Shown: positions 1 to 10,064 of the stretch, one piece after another
Layout: the number at the start of each line of letters is the position of its first letter
Position numbering within the stretch: position 1 is the first letter of the stretch
From: Prochlorococcus sp. AG-355-I04
GTDB lineage: Bacteria; Cyanobacteriota; Cyanobacteriia; PCC-6307; Cyanobiaceae
Direction of reading: 5' to 3'
Length of the DNA stretch: 53,130 nucleotides
Assembly: GCA_003280915.1 (NCBI GenBank)
Contig: QCDL01000008.1
Coordinates: 1 to 53,130 of the forward strand
The notes under the pieces: generated by a model
Told to the model about the DNA's origin: nothing
Database searches by the model: none
Seen by the model: only the letters and a program-made list of their open reading frames with translations
Made by a program: the position numbers and the translations under genes

Positions 1-2
1 TA

Positions 3-488
3 AAAGAACCTAAATCAGAAAAAGTTATCAATATGGATATAAATAAAGGTGATTCTGCTACTAAAGTTGTTATAAAAAATGAAATTAATACTCCCGAAAA
101 ACCTATAACAAAACCCAAAAAAGAACTCCCAGTAGAGAAAAAGCCTTTCCAAGAATTTATTAACATACACCTAATTCCCTCACTTACTGAGGAAATTAAT
201 CAAAGAGGATTAGAAATAAACAATATTAACCTCACCAACACAAATAGACCTATTGCTGGAGACAAATGTTGGGTAATTAATTGTGAAATTAAAGATACAT
301 GTAACTTTTGGTTATCCTTTGAGAAGGATGACATCAGTTCATTAAAAAGTATTTCTTTATCAAAACCTAATCAACAACCCAGTATTATTGAATCTTTTCT
401 TATCGACGAAAAAAGAATTACCCTAAAATTAATAATTTCAAGAGTACTTCAAAGATTGAATGGGCAAAAGTTAATAGGAGTTAATTAG
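3..488 (+). CDS. DUF2996-family protein, 5' end outside window
   Basis: Function is unknown; the DUF2996 family is confined to cyanobacteria as far as I know. The frame is open to the left edge, so the true start may lie outside; the first in-frame ATG is at 33. The first 40 or so residues are Lys/Pro/Glu-rich and look disordered. A compact domain follows, beginning KPFQEFINIHLIPSL, passing a CWVINCEI strand, and ending with the typical SFLIDEKRITLKL and QRLNGQK motifs. No membrane segment or signal peptide is seen. It lies 80 bases upstream of acsF on the same strand. Family assignment is by motif memory and fairly secure; role is unassigned. Confidence 0.75.
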   Translation, partial: KEPKSEKVINMDINKGDSATKVVIKNEINTPEKPITKPKKELPVEKKPFQEFINIHLIPSLTEEINQRGLEINNINLTNTNRPIAGDKCWVINCEIKDTCNFWLSFEKDDISSLKSISLSKPNQQPSIIESFLIDEKRITLKLIISRVLQRLNGQKLIGVN

Positions 489-568
489 AAAAACAATAAC
501 ACCAAGTTAACTTTTCCCTCGAAAATACAAATCATAGTAAATAATAGTATTAATAAACCGAATAAAAA

Positions 569-1741
569 ATGACTCAATCAACTGTTGAATCAAAAAATAA
601 AAAAGATATTAATAATGGAAAGATACCAGCAAAAGAAACAATTTTGTCCCCAAGATTCTATACAACAGACTTTGAGGCTATGGAAAATATGGATTTATCA
701 ATAAACGAAGAGGAATTGGAAGCTATATGTGAGGAATTTAGGAAAGATTACAATAGACATCATTTTGTAAGAAATAGTGAATTTGAAGGCGCCGCAGAAA
801 AATTAGATCCTGAGACAAGAGAGCTTTTTGTTGATTTTCTCGAGGGAAGTTGTACTTCAGAATTTTCAGGTTTTTTACTTTATAAGGAACTTAGTAAGAG
901 AATTAAAGTCAAAAACCCTCTACTTGCTGAATGTTTTGCTCATATGGCCAGAGATGAAGCAAGACATGCAGGTTTTTTAAATAAATCAATGAGTGACTTT
1001 GGACTTCAGTTAGATTTAGGTTTTTTAACAGCCAATAAAGATTACACTTATTTCCCACCAAGAAGTATTTTTTACGCTACTTATTTATCCGAAAAAATAG
1101 GTTATTGGAGATACATAGCAATTTATAGGCATCTCGAAAAGAACCCTGATAGCAAAATTTTTCCACTATTTAATTACTTTGAGAATTGGTGTCAAGATGA
1201 AAATAGACATGGGGATTTCTTTGACGCATTAATGAAAGCACAGCCACGGACTGTTAAATCTTTAAGCCAAAAAATTACAATTGGCGGCTCTACTTTTACA
1301 CACCCATTATTTGACTACTTCCATAGGTTTAGATATTTTTTGAATAATCTTCCATTAACATCCAAATTATGGTCTAGGTTCTTTCTATTAGCTGTATTTG
1401 CAACTATGTATGCAAGGGATTTGGGAATTAAAAAAGATTTCTACAGTTCTTTAGGCCTAGATGCCAGAGATTATGACCAGTTTGTTATTAATAAAACAAA
1501 TGAAACTGCAGCTAGAGTTTTCCCTGTAGTAATGGACGTTTATAATGAATCTTTTTATGGAAGATTAGATAAAATAGTAGAGAATAATAAGGTTCTTTCC
1601 GATATTACAAACAGTGATGTAAATAAAGTATCTAAAACTTTTAAAAAATTACCTAAATATTTATCAAACGGTTACCAGTTATTAAGACTATACTTATTAA
1701 AACCTCTTGATAGCAAAGATTTCCAACCTACGATTAGATAA
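569..1741 (+). CDS. acsF: Mg-protoporphyrin IX monomethyl ester oxidative cyclase (AcsF/ChlE type)
   Basis: Aerobic cyclase of chlorophyll synthesis: it forms the isocyclic E ring of Mg-protoporphyrin IX monomethyl ester, giving divinyl protochlorophyllide, using O2 and reductant at the membrane. The 390-residue protein has the two diiron-binding helix motifs of the family: E130-A-R-H133 and, in D210-E-N-R-H214, E211 and H214. It also carries the conserved N-terminal RFYTTDFE segment and [11 protein letters not shown]. Length is normal. The ATG at 569 follows an 80-base gap with no overlap. It is the only cyclase in the window; chlH, an earlier step of the same pathway, is 13 kb downstream. 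Identification is secure. Confidence 0.95.
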   Translation: MTQSTVESKNKKDINNGKIPAKETILSPRFYTTDFEAMENMDLSINEEELEAICEEFRKDYNRHHFVRNSEFEGAAEKLDPETRELFVDFLEGSCTSEFSGFLLYKELSKRIKVKNPLLAECFAHMARDEARHAGFLNKSMSDFGLQLDLGFLTANKDYTYFPPRSIFYATYLSEKIGYWRYIAIYRHLEKNPDSKIFPLFNYFENWCQDENRHGDFFDALMKAQPRTVKSLSQKITIGGSTFTHPLFDYFHRFRYFLNNLPLTSKLWSRFFLLAVFATMYARDLGIKKDFYSSLGLDARDYDQFVINKTNETAARVFPVVMDVYNESFYGRLDKIVENNKVLSDITNSDVNKVSKTFKKLPKYLSNGYQLLRLYLLKPLDSKDFQPTIR

Positions 1742-1770
1742 TCTTTATAAAGAGAAAAATTTAAACTCAA

Positions 1771-3195
1771 ATGCTTTCGTCACAAATCAAATCAAATGAA
1801 ATAGTTTTTGGTAGTTGTAATAAAGATTTATTAGAAGAAATAATTTTCTATGGGATTGGACTTGGAGCTGATTTTGTAGAAATATTTATAGAAAATACTG
1901 ACAACTCAAGTGTTTTAGCTGAAGAGGATTTTATTACAAGTGTAAGTCCATCATTTGGAAGGGGTGCTGGTATTAGAATCTTCAAAGAAAAAAAGGACGG
2001 ATTTGTAAGTACAAATGACTTGACAAAGCAAGGCTTGATGAGATCAGTTTCACAGGCTATTGAGATGCTAGATATAACAGACAACAAAAAAAGGGAGGTT
2101 TTTAACGGTCTAAATGAACATAGAGACTATAGTTTATCCAAGAAAAAATGGATAAATGAAGTCCCATCTATTCATGAGATAAGTGAAAAACTATTAGTCA
2201 GCACAAAGTCTTTAAAAAAGAATAATAAAATAATAACTAGAAAAGGAAGTTACTCAAGAAATCTCCAAGAGGTAATTATAGCCTCTAGCGACGGAACCTA
2301 TGTCTCAGATATTAGGTTGCATCAAACAGTTGGACTCAACGTAATTGCTAGTGATGCCCAATACAGATCTAGTGGAAGTAGAAGATTCGGATCGTCAGGA
2401 ATGCCCAATGAATTCAGATTATGGGATCATGATAAAGCAGCTAATGATGTGTTTGAAAGTTCAATGAATATGTTGTATGCAGATTATGTTGATGCGGGAC
2501 AAATGCCTGTTGTATTAGCTAATAAGTTTGGTGGCGTTATATTCCACGAAGCCTGCGGTCATTTACTTGAAACTACTCAAATAGAGAGAGGAACAACACC
2601 ATTTGAGAATAAATTGAATGAAAAAATTGCACATGAATCTGTAACAGCTGTAGACGAAGGAATATCAGAAGGATCATTTGGTTCATTATCAGTAGACGAT
2701 GAAGGAATGGAACCAGAAAAATCAGTACTTATAAAAAATGGAATTTTAAAAAAGTTCATATCAGACAGGGCAGGCGAATTAAGAACTGGCCATAAAAGAA
2801 CAGGAAGTGGAAGAAGACAAAATTATTCTTTTGCTGCAGCTTCAAGAATGAGAAATACCTTTATAGCTAAAGGTGAGCACACTAAAGAGGATTTAATCAA
2901 TAGTATTAGTGATGGTCTTTACTGCAAATCAATGGGTGGTGGAAGTGTAGGTGCTACAGGGCAATTTAATTTTGCTGTAGAAGAGGGATATCTTATTAAA
3001 AACGGTAAATTAACTAGTCCAGTAAAGGGAGCAACATTGATTGGTGAGGCTAAAGAAGTTATGCCAAAAATATCAATGTGTGGAAATGACCTCGAATTAG
3101 CTCCAGGATTCTGTGGATCCATTAGTGGAAGTGTCAACGTAACTGTTGGCCAACCTCATATTAAGGTTGATTCAATCACTGTTGGCGGAAGATAG
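1771..3195 (+). CDS. tldD: TldD-type metalloprotease subunit
   Basis: Catalytic half of the TldD/TldE heterodimeric zinc protease (peptidase family U62), known in other bacteria for degrading unfolded peptides, maturing some ribosomal peptides and affecting CcdA/gyrase phenotypes. The zinc motif H259-E-A-C-G-H264 is visible (HExxxH), within VIFHEACGHLLE. The Gly-rich C-terminal region, including CKSMGGGSVGATGQFNF and ELAPGFCGSISGSVNV, is also typical. Length of 474 aa is normal. It is followed after three bases by the partner gene, so the two are almost certainly co-transcribed. The cytoplasmic substrate in this organism is unknown. Confidence 0.92.
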   Translation: MLSSQIKSNEIVFGSCNKDLLEEIIFYGIGLGADFVEIFIENTDNSSVLAEEDFITSVSPSFGRGAGIRIFKEKKDGFVSTNDLTKQGLMRSVSQAIEMLDITDNKKREVFNGLNEHRDYSLSKKKWINEVPSIHEISEKLLVSTKSLKKNNKIITRKGSYSRNLQEVIIASSDGTYVSDIRLHQTVGLNVIASDAQYRSSGSRRFGSSGMPNEFRLWDHDKAANDVFESSMNMLYADYVDAGQMPVVLANKFGGVIFHEACGHLLETTQIERGTTPFENKLNEKIAHESVTAVDEGISEGSFGSLSVDDEGMEPEKSVLIKNGILKKFISDRAGELRTGHKRTGSGRRQNYSFAAASRMRNTFIAKGEHTKEDLINSISDGLYCKSMGGGSVGATGQFNFAVEEGYLIKNGKLTSPVKGATLIGEAKEVMPKISMCGNDLELAPGFCGSISGSVNVTVGQPHIKVDSITVGGR

Positions 3196-3198
3196 GAT

Positions 3199-4551
3199 AT
3201 GAATCCAAGAGAAATTACAGCTCAAATCTCCAAAGCTGCAGATTTCCTAAATCTTAAAAAATGGGATTATGGTGCTAGCTTTTCTAATGACTATTCTGTG
3301 CAAGTAGATAAAGGTGAGGCAAAGCAACTTAAGGCATCACAAAAGCAAATTTTAACTTTAAGAGTTTGGAACGAATCTAATTTAGTTGGCATTACAACAA
3401 CAAGTGATATCAGTGAATCTGGTATTAAAAAGGCTCTTAATCAAGCTAATATTGCATCTGATTTTGGCAACAAGAATGAAAAAACAGAATTCTCTCCACT
3501 AGCCAAGCATCCTATTGAAGTTAAGGAAGCAAAAAAAAGAAATCCTGTTGGAATTAAAAGATTACTTACGATTTTAAGAGAAGCAGAAGTAAAACTATTA
3601 GAAAGCCATGAATCCATAAAATCTGTTCCATATAATGGTCTTTCTGAGAGTTTTTATGAAAGAGTTTATGCAAATAGTGATGGTGCCTTTCGGAGTTATA
3701 TCAAAAGTCAAGCTGCACTTTATTTATATGCAAGAGCAGAAGAGAAAAATAAGAAACCTCGTAGTTCAGGTTCTGTAAAACTTGGATATGGAGTTGAAGA
3801 TATAGATATAGAGTCGTGTATTAAAGACGCTTCTAATAAAACAATTTCTCATTTAAATTATTCATCTATTAAAACTGATAAATATTTAATATGTTTTTCC
3901 CCAGAGTCTTTTTTAACTATCATTAATGCCTTTAGTTCAATGTTTAATGCTAGAAGCATTTTAGATGGAGTCAGCTTATCTAATAAAAATTCTATTGGAG
4001 AGAAGCTATCCACAGAAGCACTTAATATTTATGATGATGGTCTTCACGAAAAGAATATTTCTTCATCACCATTTGATGGAGAAGGAACTCCTACCAAAAG
4101 ACTATGTTTAATTAACAAAGGGAGAATTGAAAATTTTATACATTCTGAATCAACTGCAAGAATATTTAAAACAATCCCTACAGGCCACGCTGGACTAGGA
4201 TCAAAAGTCTCAGTATCTCCTGATTGGATAGTAGTTGAGAAATCAGAGGAAAACACTGATCTAAAAATATCATTAGATCACTCTACTTATGAGGGGGAAT
4301 TTGTTTATATTGAAGAATTAAATGCAATCCATGCAGGTGTTAGAGCAAGTCAAGGCTCATTCTCTCTTCCATTTGATGGATGGCTCTATAAAAACGGTAA
4401 AAAAATCTCAATAGAGTCTGCCACTGTAGCAGGTGATATCAAATATCTTTTGAAAAATATAGTAAATATTGAATCAAGACAGGTGGTAACAACAAATGGA
4501 ATTTCTCCACACATATGGGTAGATAAATTATCAATAACTGGTGACGCGTGA
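3199..4551 (+). CDS. pmbA: TldE/PmbA-type protease partner
   Basis: Non-catalytic partner of TldD in the heterodimeric zinc protease. The 450-residue protein shares the TldD fold (for example the C-terminal SFSLPFDGWLYKNGKK and VAGDIKYLLKNIVNIE segments) but has no HExxxH motif, as expected for TldE. It starts three bases after tldD. Its stop overlaps the GTG start of fmt in a GTGA arrangement, so tldD-tldE-fmt form one translationally coupled unit. The pairing with an adjacent tldD makes the call robust. Confidence 0.9.
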   Translation: MNPREITAQISKAADFLNLKKWDYGASFSNDYSVQVDKGEAKQLKASQKQILTLRVWNESNLVGITTTSDISESGIKKALNQANIASDFGNKNEKTEFSPLAKHPIEVKEAKKRNPVGIKRLLTILREAEVKLLESHESIKSVPYNGLSESFYERVYANSDGAFRSYIKSQAALYLYARAEEKNKKPRSSGSVKLGYGVEDIDIESCIKDASNKTISHLNYSSIKTDKYLICFSPESFLTIINAFSSMFNARSILDGVSLSNKNSIGEKLSTEALNIYDDGLHEKNISSSPFDGEGTPTKRLCLINKGRIENFIHSESTARIFKTIPTGHAGLGSKVSVSPDWIVVEKSEENTDLKISLDHSTYEGEFVYIEELNAIHAGVRASQGSFSLPFDGWLYKNGKKISIESATVAGDIKYLLKNIVNIESRQVVTTNGISPHIWVDKLSITGDA

Positions 4552-5537
4552 GAATTATATTCTGGGGAACGCCTGAATATTCAATTCCGAGCCTTGATAT
4601 TTTTATTAAATCTAAGCACGAGGTAATTGGAGTAGTTAGCCAACCCGATAAGAAAAGATCTAGGGGAAATAAATTAATATCCTCACCTGTTAAAAGCTTC
4701 GCCGAGCAAGAATCTATAAAAATTTATACTCCAGCAAAAATCAGGGACAATATACATTTTATAAATGAACTTAAATCACTATCTTGTGATCTATTTATTG
4801 TTATAGCTTACGGGAAAATATTACCCAAAGAGATATTGGAAATCCCAAAATTTGGATGTTGGAACGCACATGCTTCATTACTTCCAAGATGGCGTGGTGC
4901 AGCCCCAATCCAATGGTCAATAATAAAAGGCGATGAATTTACTGGTGTAGGAATTATGAAAATGAATGAGGGACTAGATACTGGCGACTTACTATTGGAA
5001 GAAAAAATTAAAATTTGTAATGAAGATAATTTAAATACACTATCGGAAAAACTTAGTCTTTTATCAGCAAAATTATTTTTAAATGCTACATCATTACTCG
5101 AAGAAAATATTTATAAAAATACAAATTCAAAATTAACAAAACAAAATTCCCTTGGAAGAGAAATTACTTATGCAAGAATGATTGAAAAATCAGACTTTAG
5201 AATTGATTGGAGTAATGAGGCAATTCAAATTTCTCAAAAAATAAAAGGATTATACCCACGAGCAAATACAACTTTTAGAGGTAAGAACCTAAAAATACTT
5301 AAAATCAAAGTTTTGAGTAGTGAAGAAATTGAAAATGAAAAATACCTTTTAATGAGCAATAATTATTCAAGACCAGGTATTATTCTTGCTGTAATAGAAA
5401 ATGAAGGGATAATAATTTCAACTAAAACTGATCCGATTATTTTGTTAGAAGCAAAACTTGAAGGCAAAAGCATTTCTAGCAAAAAGCAATTGATACAACA
5501 GTTAAAGCCATCAGTAGGTGAATATCTCTCAGATTAA
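4548..5537 (+). CDS. fmt: Methionyl-tRNA formyltransferase
   Basis: Transfers a formyl group from 10-formyl-tetrahydrofolate to methionine on initiator tRNA, needed for bacterial translation initiation. The N-terminal Rossmann-like domain opens with RIIFWGTPEYSIPSL. The catalytic signature is present (H108 within NAHASLLPRWRGAAPIQW), as is the GLDTGD loop. The C-terminal domain, from about residue 210, binds tRNA. Length 329 aa is normal. The start is GTG inside the tldE stop codon, a four-base overlap. The 3' end overlaps the convergent TerC gene by four bases, leaving no room for a conventional terminator. An initiator tRNA gene lies at 28362 in this window. Confidence 0.95.
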   Translation: MRIIFWGTPEYSIPSLDIFIKSKHEVIGVVSQPDKKRSRGNKLISSPVKSFAEQESIKIYTPAKIRDNIHFINELKSLSCDLFIVIAYGKILPKEILEIPKFGCWNAHASLLPRWRGAAPIQWSIIKGDEFTGVGIMKMNEGLDTGDLLLEEKIKICNEDNLNTLSEKLSLLSAKLFLNATSLLEENIYKNTNSKLTKQNSLGREITYARMIEKSDFRIDWSNEAIQISQKIKGLYPRANTTFRGKNLKILKIKVLSSEEIENEKYLLMSNNYSRPGIILAVIENEGIIISTKTDPIILLEAKLEGKSISSKKQLIQQLKPSVGEYLSD

Positions 5538-6244
5538 GTTTTAGATTCTTTTTTAGAGAATCCCCAAATGAAGGCAAAAAGAATCAAAAAATAAAAATAA
5601 TAGTCGGGAAGAATAGATTCTTTAATTAACGTATTTAGTAAAAGTTTAATCCCCACTATTAAAATTGCTATGTAACCGGCTGTTTCTAATCTAGAAAATA
5701 TATCCAGAAGTTTTAGAAAAATCCCGGATGTAAATCTTAAGGCTAATACTCCAATCACTGCTCCAAATATAATTAATATGTATTGATCACTGATAGCTAC
5801 TGCAGTAGTGATACTATCTATGGAAAAAGCAAAATCAGTAATTGAAAGAAGCGCTACAACCCTTAAGAACTTAAAATTATTTTTATTATTATCTGTCCCA
5901 TTTTCAGTGTTTTCTATATCTGAATTTAAAAAAACATTTGAGAAGAATAAGTATATTAAATAAAAACCAGCAAAAACCCTAATAAGAATAAACTTAAGAA
6001 GAACATTAGATAATATGATCAGAATAATCCTAAATAATAAAGATATTGTTATGCCAATATTTAAGGCTCTTGACCTTAATTCTGAACTGTCGAGGGATTT
6101 AGTAAGAGAAGCTAGTGCAACAGCATTATCTGCCGATAATAATAATTCTAGAGCAATTAATATTGGTAAAAGTGTAAAGATTTCGTACCAACTATCTACC
6201 TGATCTAGTGTTGGTATAAAAGAATTTATTGCAGCTGAATCCAT
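5534..6244 (-). CDS. TerC-family integral membrane protein
   Basis: Polytopic membrane protein of the TerC family, whose members are implicated in metal-ion (Mn) efflux, tellurite resistance and, in plastids, thylakoid membrane protein insertion. About seven hydrophobic segments are visible. The family signature EL-LLSADNAVALA lies near residues 33-46, with a second acidic segment SITDFAFSIDSITTAVA in the middle. The ATG at 6244 is preferred over the TTG one codon upstream. It is divergent from mfd across a 74-base gap holding the mfd promoter, and convergent and slightly overlapping with fmt. Family is secure; the transported substrate cannot be deduced from sequence. Confidence 0.85.
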   Translation of the reverse strand: MDSAAINSFIPTLDQVDSWYEIFTLLPILIALELLLSADNAVALASLTKSLDSSELRSRALNIGITISLLFRIILIILSNVLLKFILIRVFAGFYLIYLFFSNVFLNSDIENTENGTDNNKNNFKFLRVVALLSITDFAFSIDSITTAVAISDQYILIIFGAVIGVLALRFTSGIFLKLLDIFSRLETAGYIAILIVGIKLLLNTLIKESILPDYYFYFLILFAFIWGFSKKESKT

Positions 6245-6253
6245 CAAATATTA

Positions 6254-6282
6254 TTCACAATCAGTATAAAATCTAATATAAT
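6254..6282 (+). promoter_or_regulatory. Sigma-70-type promoter for mfd
   Basis: A consensus -10 TATAAT (6277-6282) lies 17 bases after TTCACA (6254-6259), one mismatch from the consensus -35. Transcription would start near 6289, about 30 bases before the mfd ATG. This is the best-matched sigma-70-like promoter I noticed in the window. Confidence 0.68.
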
Positions 6283-6318
6283 AGATCGGATATTTGTAAT
6301 CAAGATTGATAAATATAA

Positions 6319-9300
6319 ATGAGTTTAAATACTTTAGTTGATTATATTTCGAACTCACAAATTACTTCTGAATTAATAAAAAGAATTTCAAAAAATAATG
6401 AATTAAATATTGTCGGTTCAAGTAGATATGCAAAATCAATAATTTTAGATAGCATCGCAAAAAAAGAGGAAAAAAATATATTATTAATTTGTCCTAATGT
6501 AGAAATTGCCTACAAATGGATTGGTTATTTTGAAAGTATAAATGATAAAGCAGTTTTATATTATCCTCCAACAGAACATCTACCATACTCATCAATTAAT
6601 AAATCCAAAGAGATTGAATTTAGTCAGCTTACTGTTTTATCAAAATTAATAAAAAAAGAGAAAAATGAACTTAATATTGTTATATCAACAGAGAGATCAC
6701 TTCAACCTCACCTAATAAATAAAAACTTATTAATTGAAAACAAGTTAGATTTGCAAAAAGGGGTTCAACTCGAGATTCAAGAATTAGCAAATAAACTTAC
6801 TTTGCTTGGCTATACGAAGGATAATATAACTTCAACAGAGGGATTCTGGAGTAGGAGAGGGGAAATAATAGATATTTATCCCGTCAATTATGAGTTTCCT
6901 ATAAGATTAGAATTCTTTGATAATGTAATTGAGAAGATAAGAGAATATGATCCCCATACACAGAAAACATTAGATAATATCAATAATATTGAAATAATAC
7001 AGGTTGGATTTGATTTACTAATAAAAGATAAGTTAAATAATTTTTCTAAGAAAGGTATTTTTAATTCAGAAGATATAAATAAAAATAATCTTGATCGGTA
7101 TTTAGGAATAATTGAAAAACAACCCTCAAATATAATAGATTTTATTGATAGGGAAACAATTCTTGTAATTGATGAATTAGAAGATTGTAAGAAATTTGCA
7201 AATAATTGGTTTCTAGATTCAGAAAGTAATTTTGATAATTGTAAGTATGAATTAAATGAGAACCTTAAAAATAATGATATTAATTTAGAGGCCAAACCTA
7301 ATTTACATTTAAAGTTTGACGAAATTTTAAATTCACTAGAAAATTTTAATTTGATAAAATTTTATGAATTTGAATCTAAAGTCAATATTGATAATAGGTT
7401 TTTGTTAAACGATAAAAGATTAAATTCATACTCTAAAAATATAGGTAAATTATCCAATGATATAAATAAAAATATAAAAAATAATGAAAAAGTATGGATA
7501 TTATCAGCACAACCTTTGAGAGCTAGGACTTTACTTTTTGAGCACGAATGTAATACAAATTTCTTAAACAACCCTAATGATATTGATGAAGCATTTAAGT
7601 CAATAAATAATTCAACTCCTATAATTTTAAAAAATAAGAATAATTATGAAATAGAGGGGTTTTATCTTCCGATATGGAAAGTTGTCCTGATAACAGATAA
7701 AGAATTATTTTCACAACAATCTCTTTTTAATAATGTATTCATAAGAAGAAAAAAAAGAAGTGTCAATTCAAATATAAATGTAAATAAAATTAGTCCCGGT
7801 GATTATATAGTTCATAAGAATCATGGAATAGGAAAATTTTTAAAAATAGAAAAAATTAATATAACTGGAGATTCAAGAGATTATTTAGTCATTCAGTATC
7901 AGGATGGGAAGATAAGTGTTGCCGCTGATCAACTTGGTAGTGTTAACAGATATAGATCAAGCGGAAAAATAAAGCCAAAAATAAATAAATTAGGTGGGAC
8001 AGAATGGGAAAGAATAAAAGATAAAAATAAGAAACAAATCAAAAAAGTTGCTTTCGATATTTTAAAACTTTATGCAAAGAGAGAAAAATTGAAGGGTTAC
8101 ATTTACCCAGAAGATGGTCCTTGGCAAGATGAATTAGAAGAAGCATTTCCTTATCAACCAACACCTGATCAAATTACTGCTGTAGAAGAAATAAAATCTG
8201 ATATGGAAAGCGATAAGCCCATGGACAGATTAGTTTGTGGAGATGTAGGGTTTGGCAAAACAGAAGTCGCTGTTCGGGCAATTTTTAAGGCTATTACATC
8301 AGGCAAACAGGTAATATTACTTGCACCCACAACAATCCTAGCTCAGCAACATTGGAGAACAATAAACAATAGATTTTCACCATACCCAATAAAAGTATCA
8401 TTACTCAATAGATTCAAAACTGTTAATGAAAGAAAGGAAATCTATACAGGTTTGAAAAATAACAAAATTGATTTAGTTGTAGCAACGCACCAAATTTTAG
8501 GAAAAGAAATAGAAATGAAAAACTTAGGACTACTTGTTATTGATGAAGAACAAAGATTTGGAGTAAGGCAAAAGGAGAAAATTAAAAAAATCAAAACCAA
8601 CATAGACGTTTTAACTCTCTCGGCAACTCCAATTCCAAGAACACTTTATATGAGCTTATCTGGACTAAGACAAATGAGCTTACTAAATACTCCTCCTCCA
8701 TCAAGAAGATCAATTAAAACCTATTTATCTGAAATAGATATGGATGTTATAAGAACTGCAATTAATCAAGAACTTGAAAGGGGAGGTCAAATTTTTTATG
8801 TTCTTCCAAGAATTTCTGATATTGATCAGGCTGTAAACAAATTAAGAAATATGATTCCCAGCCTAAAATTTATTGTTGCTCATGGGCAAATGAACGAAAC
8901 AGAGCTTGAAAATGCAATGATAGCTTTTAATAATGGAGAAGTAGATCTAATGATATGCACAACGATAATTGAAAGTGGATTGGACATCCCTAAAGTAAAT
9001 ACAATCATTATTGAAGATTCTCACAAATTTGGCCTTTCACAACTTTATCAACTTAGAGGAAGAGTTGGTAGAAGCGGTGTACAAGCACATGCTTGGTTAT
9101 TTTATCCAAATATAAATAAAATTAATGACGCTGCGAAACAAAGATTGAAAGCAATAAAAGACTTTTCAGAACTAGGAAGTGGATACCAACTTGCAATGAA
9201 AGATATGGAAATAAGAGGTGTTGGGAGCTTACTAGGAGAAGAACAAAGTGGAAAGGTTAATGCTATTGGATATGATTTATATATAGAGATGCTCCATGAG

Positions 9301-9828
9301 GCTATTTCAGAAATCAGTGGGCAAGAAATACCTGAAGTTAACGACACTCAAATTGATCTACCAATAAATGCATTTATACCTGCAACGTGGATATTAAACA
9401 GAGAAGAGAAGCTTGAGGCTTACAAGTCTGCTAGTGAATGTTCAAATAATGATGAATTAACTGAATTAGCTACAGACTGGGTGAATAGATATGGAAACTT
9501 ACCCAAACCTGTTGAGTCCTTAATTATGATAATGAGGCTAAAATTACTAGCTAAAAAATGTGGTTTTAATAAGATCAAGCTCAAAAAGCCAAACATCTTG
9601 ATAGAGACAAAATTAAAAACTTCTACTTTTAAAATTCTTAAAAATTCTTTGGCTAGTAGTGTTCAAAATAAATTTGATTTTAATGAAGCCGAACAATTTT
9701 CAATCATCACTATAAGGGGCTTAGGTGCAACTGAAATTGATAATCAAATTGATCAATTAATGTTGTGGTTCGGGTCTTTTGTAAGAGAAATAAAGAATTT
9801 CGATAAAGAACCTATTAAAAGAGATTAA
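6319..9828 (+). CDS. mfd: Transcription-repair coupling factor
   Basis: DNA translocase that removes RNA polymerase stalled at lesions and recruits UvrA. The 1169-residue protein shows the full architecture: an N-terminal UvrB-like region, a CarD-like RNA-polymerase-binding domain around residues 490-560 (SPGDYIVHKNHGIGKFL), then the RecG-type helicase core. Visible motifs are Walker A G641-DVGFGKT648, DEEQ box D742-E-E-Q745, TLSATPIPRT and QLRGRVGRSG. A C-terminal TRCF domain follows. The middle of the N-terminal half is unusually Asn/Lys-rich, as expected in an AT-rich genome. It is transcribed from its own promoter at 6254-6282. Confidence 0.96.
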   Translation: MSLNTLVDYISNSQITSELIKRISKNNELNIVGSSRYAKSIILDSIAKKEEKNILLICPNVEIAYKWIGYFESINDKAVLYYPPTEHLPYSSINKSKEIEFSQLTVLSKLIKKEKNELNIVISTERSLQPHLINKNLLIENKLDLQKGVQLEIQELANKLTLLGYTKDNITSTEGFWSRRGEIIDIYPVNYEFPIRLEFFDNVIEKIREYDPHTQKTLDNINNIEIIQVGFDLLIKDKLNNFSKKGIFNSEDINKNNLDRYLGIIEKQPSNIIDFIDRETILVIDELEDCKKFANNWFLDSESNFDNCKYELNENLKNNDINLEAKPNLHLKFDEILNSLENFNLIKFYEFESKVNIDNRFLLNDKRLNSYSKNIGKLSNDINKNIKNNEKVWILSAQPLRARTLLFEHECNTNFLNNPNDIDEAFKSINNSTPIILKNKNNYEIEGFYLPIWKVVLITDKELFSQQSLFNNVFIRRKKRSVNSNINVNKISPGDYIVHKNHGIGKFLKIEKINITGDSRDYLVIQYQDGKISVAADQLGSVNRYRSSGKIKPKINKLGGTEWERIKDKNKKQIKKVAFDILKLYAKREKLKGYIYPEDGPWQDELEEAFPYQPTPDQITAVEEIKSDMESDKPMDRLVCGDVGFGKTEVAVRAIFKAITSGKQVILLAPTTILAQQHWRTINNRFSPYPIKVSLLNRFKTVNERKEIYTGLKNNKIDLVVATHQILGKEIEMKNLGLLVIDEEQRFGVRQKEKIKKIKTNIDVLTLSATPIPRTLYMSLSGLRQMSLLNTPPPSRRSIKTYLSEIDMDVIRTAINQELERGGQIFYVLPRISDIDQAVNKLRNMIPSLKFIVAHGQMNETELENAMIAFNNGEVDLMICTTIIESGLDIPKVNTIIIEDSHKFGLSQLYQLRGRVGRSGVQAHAWLFYPNINKINDAAKQRLKAIKDFSELGSGYQLAMKDMEIRGVGSLLGEEQSGKVNAIGYDLYIEMLHEAISEISGQEIPEVNDTQIDLPINAFIPATWILNREEKLEAYKSASECSNNDELTELATDWVNRYGNLPKPVESLIMIMRLKLLAKKCGFNKIKLKKPNILIETKLKTSTFKILKNSLASSVQNKFDFNEAEQFSIITIRGLGATEIDNQIDQLMLWFGSFVREIKNFDKEPIKRD

Positions 9829-9900
9829 ATTATTAAATAATTATTTAAAATCCGCGAATCAGTTTGATTTCGGTTAGGTTTATAAAAATTTATTTATTTT

Positions 9901-10062
9901 ATGGGTGAATATATAGACGTCGGAATACAAACTTCGATTCTACCCTTATCAATTATTCTTTCATCAATTGTATTAGGCATATTTGCATTATTTGGAGAAG
10001 AAACAGAAAATGATGATGATGATTCTGATTCAGGAAGTGGTGGCCTAATGCAGCCTATTTGA
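9901..10062 (+). CDS. Small single-helix membrane protein (53 aa)
   Basis: Not recognised. The short frame begins at an ATG 72 bases after mfd. A hydrophobic stretch covers about residues 12-32 (SILPLSIILSSIVLGIFALF), followed by an acidic run EETENDDDDSDS, a Gly/Ser linker and the terminus GGLMQPI. The layout of one helix, acidic tail and Gly-rich end suggests a small membrane-complex subunit. Compositional order and the clear start make it likely to be a real gene, but no function is assigned. Confidence 0.6.
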   Translation: MGEYIDVGIQTSILPLSIILSSIVLGIFALFGEETENDDDDSDSGSGGLMQPI

Positions 10063-10064
10063 AA

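Noticed and set aside
6888-7571. Minus-strand frames inside mfd
   Set aside because: Shadows of the long mfd gene, rich in Ser/Phe/Leu as expected from the reverse complement of Asn/Lys-rich coding sequence.
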